DNA of 64,000 bases, taken from assembly GCF_014467285.1 (NCBI RefSeq), contig NZ_NKHR01000002.1:186001-250000 (forward strand), in the 5' to 3' direction. Positions 60,954 to 64,000 of the stretch are shown here, piece by piece; the stretch's first letter is position 1; each line of letters begins with the position of its first letter. The DNA is from Xenorhabdus sp014467285. GTDB taxonomy: Bacteria > Pseudomonadota > Gammaproteobacteria > Enterobacterales > Enterobacteriaceae. Made by a program: the position numbers and the translations under genes. The notes below the pieces were generated by a model that made no database searches, was not told the origin of the DNA, and saw only the letters and a program-made list of their open reading frames with translations.

Positions 60954-61733
60954 ATGAAGTCAAATAGTCAATTAAATTATCATTTCCACACACCGGAAAA
61001 TCCGCAATTATCCACACCCATTGTCTTGATTCATGGACTTTTTGGTGATTTAAGCAACCTTGGCGTATTGGGACGTGATTTACAGCAACATTATCCGGTG
61101 ATTCAAATTGATGTGCGTAATCACGGTATTTCACCACGAATGGAAAACATGGATTACCGCGATATGGCACAAGATGTCCTGGCACTCCTTGATGAACTGA
61201 ATGTGCCAAAGGCCACGATTATCGGGCATTCCATGGGCGGCAAAATCGCCATGACCATGACAGCAGTTGCACCAGAACGTATTGAAAAGATTGTGGTGAT
61301 CGATATCGCTCCCGTTGCTTACCCTGTCCGCCGCCACGACAGTATTTTCGCGGCACTGAACAAAGTCACGGCAGCAGGTGTACAAACCCGGCAAGCAGCG
61401 ACAGACATTATGCGTCAGGATATCCGGGAAGATGGCGTTATTCAGTTCCTGCTGAAATCGTTCCGTCAGGGGGAATGGAAATTCAACCTGCCTGTCCTGC
61501 AACAAGAGTACGAAAAAATCATCGGTTGGGAACGTGTTCCTGTATGGTCACAGCCGGCATTATTTATTCGTGGTGGAAATTCTGATTACATTACCGAAGA
61601 ATATCGGGAAGATATTATTAGCCAATATCCACAAGCGACAGCATGGGTTGTTGCAGGTTGTGGACATTGGGTGCATGCAGAAAAACCAGAAGCAGTACTC
61701 AGAGCGATTCATCGCTTTCTGGGAACAAAATAA
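60954..61733 (+). CDS. ybfF: Acyl-CoA esterase of the alpha/beta-hydrolase family
   Basis: 259 residues from ATG 60954; a start further upstream would add 28 unconserved residues. It is close to E. coli YbfF: VLIHGLFGDLSNLGVLGRDL with the oxyanion region, the nucleophile Ser in IIGHSMGGK, and catalytic His in GCGHWVHAEKP. YbfF hydrolyses short and medium acyl-CoA and ester substrates; the natural role is not settled. It is divergent from seqA as in E. coli. Confidence 0.95.
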   Translation: MKSNSQLNYHFHTPENPQLSTPIVLIHGLFGDLSNLGVLGRDLQQHYPVIQIDVRNHGISPRMENMDYRDMAQDVLALLDELNVPKATIIGHSMGGKIAMTMTAVAPERIEKIVVIDIAPVAYPVRRHDSIFAALNKVTAAGVQTRQAATDIMRQDIREDGVIQFLLKSFRQGEWKFNLPVLQQEYEKIIGWERVPVWSQPALFIRGGNSDYITEEYREDIISQYPQATAWVVAGCGHWVHAEKPEAVLRAIHRFLGTK

Positions 61734-61739
61734 TGATAT

Positions 61740-61766
61740 TATCAACTCACATTCAGTGAGTTGATA
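61740..61766. other. Strong stem-loop downstream of ybfF
   Basis: TATCAACTCAC (61740-61750) and GTGAGTTGATA (61756-61766) form a perfect 11-bp stem with loop ATTCA, starting 7 bases after the ybfF stop. The plus-strand tail is A-rich, not T-rich, so it is not a canonical terminator in that direction. It may be a 3'-end-protecting hairpin. The following 205 bases up to 61971 show nothing else. Confidence 0.65.
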
Positions 61767-61971
61767 AAAAATAAAGCATATTCAATCTATAAATTCCTTT
61801 TAAAAATAATTCTATCTTTATTTCTCACATCTATCCAAAAGAAAGATCCAATATAAAAATAGTTATATCTAACTCATTACTAACCCACTAATCTTAATAA
61901 GAAAAAGCATTCAGTATTTATTACATCAATACTAAATAATATATTCCATAGACAAGTAAAATACCTTGACT

Positions 61972-62778
61972 TTAATTAAGGATAAAAGAATTCATTCTTG
62001 CTACTGCGCTATCAAGCAATTTTGGCGTGCATGCCGATATCAAGCTACCACCAAACATCACTTTTTCCCGACGGCCGTCCAGCGAACAGAAATCCCCACC
62101 CGCTTCCTTAATGCAAGGCAAGATAGCAGCGCTATCCCACGGTTTCATCAAAGTATCAATGGCACAATGCAGACGCCCAGCGGCGACCATTGCATGTTGG
62201 TAACAATCATTGACAAAAGTAAAATCACGCGCTGATTTTACCAATGAATCCAAATTATAAGCGATTGTGCCATCGGCAAGATTGTAACTTGTACTGTGTA
62301 TTCCTGAGGCCGTCATTACTGCCTGTTCCACCCTTTCCGGTGAATTCTCTGCAATTTTAAGTTGACGCAGTGGCTTGCCTTCAACGCTCATCCAACAACC
62401 TTCACCTTTTGCAGCATAAACCACTGTCGAAATTGCCGGGAAGCTCATCACACCAACCACTGGCTCACCTTGTTCAACAAAAGCAATCAATGTACTGAAT
62501 AATGGAATGCCATATAAAAACGCTCTTGTACCATCAATAGGATCAATGACCCAACCAGATTCAAATTTTTCTGCGCCTTCCAGACCAAACTCTTCTCCCA
62601 AAATAGGCACGCCCGGGCTGCGTCTGGTGAATATGTCACGAAGTTCTGTTTCTAACATTAAATCAGTTTGGGTGATAACAGAACGATCAGGTTTATAATC
62701 AAATTTCCCCGCTCCGTCAAAAGCATCCTGCGTTTTTTTTCTTATTGCGGTCACTGCTTCAAGGGCTATCTTCAACAT
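61972..62778 (-). CDS. Inositol-monophosphatase-family phosphatase, histidinol-phosphatase-like
   Basis: 268 residues. The Li-sensitive phosphatase metal motifs are complete: GEEFG (Glu), WVIDPIDGTRAFLYG (Asp-x-Ile-Asp-Gly-Thr) and MKPWDSAAILPCIKEAGG. The GTRAF-GIP-ST pattern after the DPIDGT motif is nearer to histidinol-phosphatase HisN-type members and archaeal-like IMPases than to SuhB or CysQ. It should hydrolyse a small phosphomonoester with Mg2+. AAGGAG lies 10 bases before the ATG. It appears monocistronic and is not part of the E. coli ybfF neighbourhood. The substrate cannot be decided. Confidence 0.8.
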   Translation of the reverse strand: MLKIALEAVTAIRKKTQDAFDGAGKFDYKPDRSVITQTDLMLETELRDIFTRRSPGVPILGEEFGLEGAEKFESGWVIDPIDGTRAFLYGIPLFSTLIAFVEQGEPVVGVMSFPAISTVVYAAKGEGCWMSVEGKPLRQLKIAENSPERVEQAVMTASGIHSTSYNLADGTIAYNLDSLVKSARDFTFVNDCYQHAMVAAGRLHCAIDTLMKPWDSAAILPCIKEAGGDFCSLDGRREKVMFGGSLISACTPKLLDSAVARMNSFILN

Positions 62779-62852
62779 CTGTTTATAACTCCTTGTATCA
62801 TTTTCAATAGCTATACTTTAACATGGGAAGATTATAAAAAATATAAAACAGA

Positions 62853-62885
62853 TAACCACTCCAGAATAATGTCCCAGAGTGGTTA
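62853..62885 (-). terminator. Terminator of the small-gene/effector unit
   Basis: TAACCACTC (62853-62861) and GAGTGGTTA (62877-62885) form a perfect 9-bp stem. On the minus strand it is followed by TCTGTTTTATATTTTTT. It lies about 30 bases beyond the 71-residue gene. Confidence 0.65.
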
Positions 62886-62915
62886 ATGAAGTATTTACTG
62901 AGCAGGCTATCATCA

Positions 62916-63131
62916 CTACTGCCGCTTACTCAAAACGTCTTTAATAGCCTCATGAAGGGAATTCATGATCTCATTTATGAGATTTATCACATCCTTAGGT
63001 GGATAACCCATCTCACGCAATATATCAAATAGTCCTCCAAGTAACGAAACCATACCCGAAACGACTTTTTCTATTTCGTTCCAGAAAGGATTATCAAAAG
63101 ATCTAATCCCCTCTGCATTTGTGGCTTCCAT
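62916..63131 (-). CDS. Small hypothetical protein
   Basis: 71 residues, start ATG 63131 with GGGGAA about 8 bases upstream, and a terminator just behind its stop, so it is likely real. I do not recognise the family. The sequence is mainly amphipathic helix, with a hydrophobic middle (VSGMVSLLGGLFDILREMGY) and a charged helical end. It follows a partial gene of possible effector type by 116 bases on the same strand. A partner or immunity function is possible from position only. Confidence 0.6.
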   Translation of the reverse strand: MEATNAEGIRSFDNPFWNEIEKVVSGMVSLLGGLFDILREMGYPPKDVINLINEIMNSLHEAIKDVLSKRQ

Positions 63132-63247
63132 AATAAATTCCCCACTGTTTATTGCTGTGTAATATTAACCTACACCATTAATATTATTTCATATCTTTAA
63201 TTATAAATATTGTATTAGATTTATTATATTAAACTTATTCAATGTTA

Positions 63248-64000
63248 TTATTTTATTACCACATCCCTGTTAACTAAAAAATAACCGCAAAAATTTTTAT
63301 ATATTCCACGGTCAGAATGGCAAGGATCATATATAATTCTTCCTTTATTGTCTGTTTCTCTTACTTTAGAATTACCGGGTTTATGTGCCCAAATTCGCTC
63401 CCAAGGGTTATCTCTGGTGCCTTTTTGGACAAATTTATACCAATGATAATCAAAATAACTCACATCATCATCAGTTGCATAAAGCGCCACAACATAACTT
63501 GGGGATTTTTCCATGTATTTTGGGTTATAGTCTTCTATTTTAATTAATCCATCTGCAATTGCTCCCTCTATAACGTTATCCTTATACGCTTTAAAGTTTT
63601 CAGAACCTCCGGGTTGAGGAAAATCTTCAATTACATAATTACAAGCATAAGAATAACAATTAGTTTTTTTTAGCCTGGAACCATTTTCATATTCATTCCA
63701 GAATGATTTATCATTATTAATATGATTCCAATCCACCTTATTAACCTTTCCAGTATTTGGGTCAAAAAACCATACGCTACTACTTATAGGATTAACTACG
63801 TCACGTAAAAATAATTCATTTTTTTCTATATGGTTTTCTTCATCGTATGCTTCTTCGAGTTGAATTGAATTTACAGAAATAATACTCTTTTTGGGATCAA
63901 TAGACGCTATTTCAAGTTCTATATACTCCCTAAGTTTATTATTATCTTTAAAACCCTTAAGTAGTTCTCGACCAATCAGTTGGCTCTTTGCTAAACCTGA
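63248..64000 (-). CDS. Unknown protein with possible Cys/His catalytic pair, C-terminal part
   Basis: The frame is open from the right edge, so the N-terminus lies outside the window; 250 residues are visible. I do not know the family with certainty. The C-terminal 150 residues contain KTNCYSYACNYV (Cys codon at 63656-63658), a hydrophobic ALYATDDD strand, FDYHWYKF (His at 63443-63445) and WAHKPGNSKVRETDNKGRI ending in a GYFLV strand. A Cys in an N-C-x-x-x-A-C helix followed by a HWY strand is the layout of papain-like/NlpC-type hydrolases. The part before it is charged and helical. No signal or membrane segment is seen in the visible part. It is AT-rich compared with the neighbours, suggesting transfer. 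It could be the terminal domain of a secreted toxin or effector. Confidence 0.6.
   Translation of the reverse strand, partial: SGLAKSQLIGRELLKGFKDNNKLREYIELEIASIDPKKSIISVNSIQLEEAYDEENHIEKNELFLRDVVNPISSSVWFFDPNTGKVNKVDWNHINNDKSFWNEYENGSRLKKTNCYSYACNYVIEDFPQPGGSENFKAYKDNVIEGAIADGLIKIEDYNPKYMEKSPSYVVALYATDDDVSYFDYHWYKFVQKGTRDNPWERIWAHKPGNSKVRETDNKGRIIYDPCHSDRGIYKNFCGYFLVNRDVVIK

Noticed and set aside
61740..61766. Canonical terminator for ybfF
   Set aside because: The stem is perfect, but no T run follows on the plus strand, so it is listed only as a stem-loop.
1..64000. CRISPR arrays, tRNA, rRNA, integrase or insertion-sequence genes
   Set aside because: No regularly spaced repeats, no tRNA-like cloverleaf next to the island edges and no transposase frame were found by eye.

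Overview
The window looks like a chromosome segment of an insect-associated member of the Morganellaceae, most likely Photorhabdus or Xenorhabdus. The backbone genes are close relatives of their Escherichia coli counterparts in length and sequence and in roughly the same relative order (cydA, sucDCBA, sdhBADC, gltA, ybgI, ybfA, kdpFABCDE, pgm, seqA, ybfF). Base composition is moderately AT-rich, and the accessory load (giant polyketide synthases, a possible effector fragment) fits those genera. The genus is an inference; no rRNA or other marker gene is present.

Region 1 (1-12.9 kb) is the aerobic energy block. It holds the start of cydA, then the TCA genes transcribed leftwards as sdhCDAB-sucABCD, and gltA diverging to the right. 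Region 2 (12.9-18 kb) is a small accessory patch. It contains a decayed S66-family (MccF-like) peptidase, an N-terminally truncated proline-type adenylation enzyme and an intact prolyl-carrier-type acyl dehydrogenase (a broken proline-to-pyrrole cassette), followed by a divergent AraC regulator and Bcr/CflA-type exporter pair. Region 3 (18-27.7 kb) returns to the backbone with ybgI, ybfA and the complete potassium operon kdpFABC-kdpDE. A sequence resembling the E. coli KdpE site lies upstream of kdpF.

Region 4 (27.8-57.9 kb) is an island between kdpE and pgm. It starts with a lipoprotein pullulanase and continues with a leftward biosynthetic operon of about 25 kb, in transcription order: free acyl carrier protein, AsnB-type amidotransferase, PKS 1 (3235 aa), PKS 2 (about 3483 aa), a discrete acyltransferase fused to a type II thioesterase, a metallophosphoesterase, and an LCMT-type methyltransferase. 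The PKS modules have no built-in acyltransferase, so this is a trans-AT system. The modules read KS-DH-KR-ACP / KS-[DH-like domain without catalytic His]-ACP / KS // KR-ACP / KS-ACP / KS-DH-KR-cMT-ACP-TE. Together with the free ACP and amidotransferase, this is the arrangement expected for a glutarimide polyketide: a malonamyl starter, one elongation to an enoyl intermediate, then a branching module that closes the glutarimide ring. The collinear prediction carries the glutarimide-CH2-CH(OH)-CH2-C(=O) unit found in cycloheximide and streptimidone. This is the most interesting system in the window.

Region 5 (57.9-64 kb) holds a small EamA protein, pgm, seqA, ybfF, a histidinol-phosphatase-like IMPase, a small unknown gene, and the C-terminal part of an unknown protein with a possible Cys/His catalytic pair that runs off the right edge.
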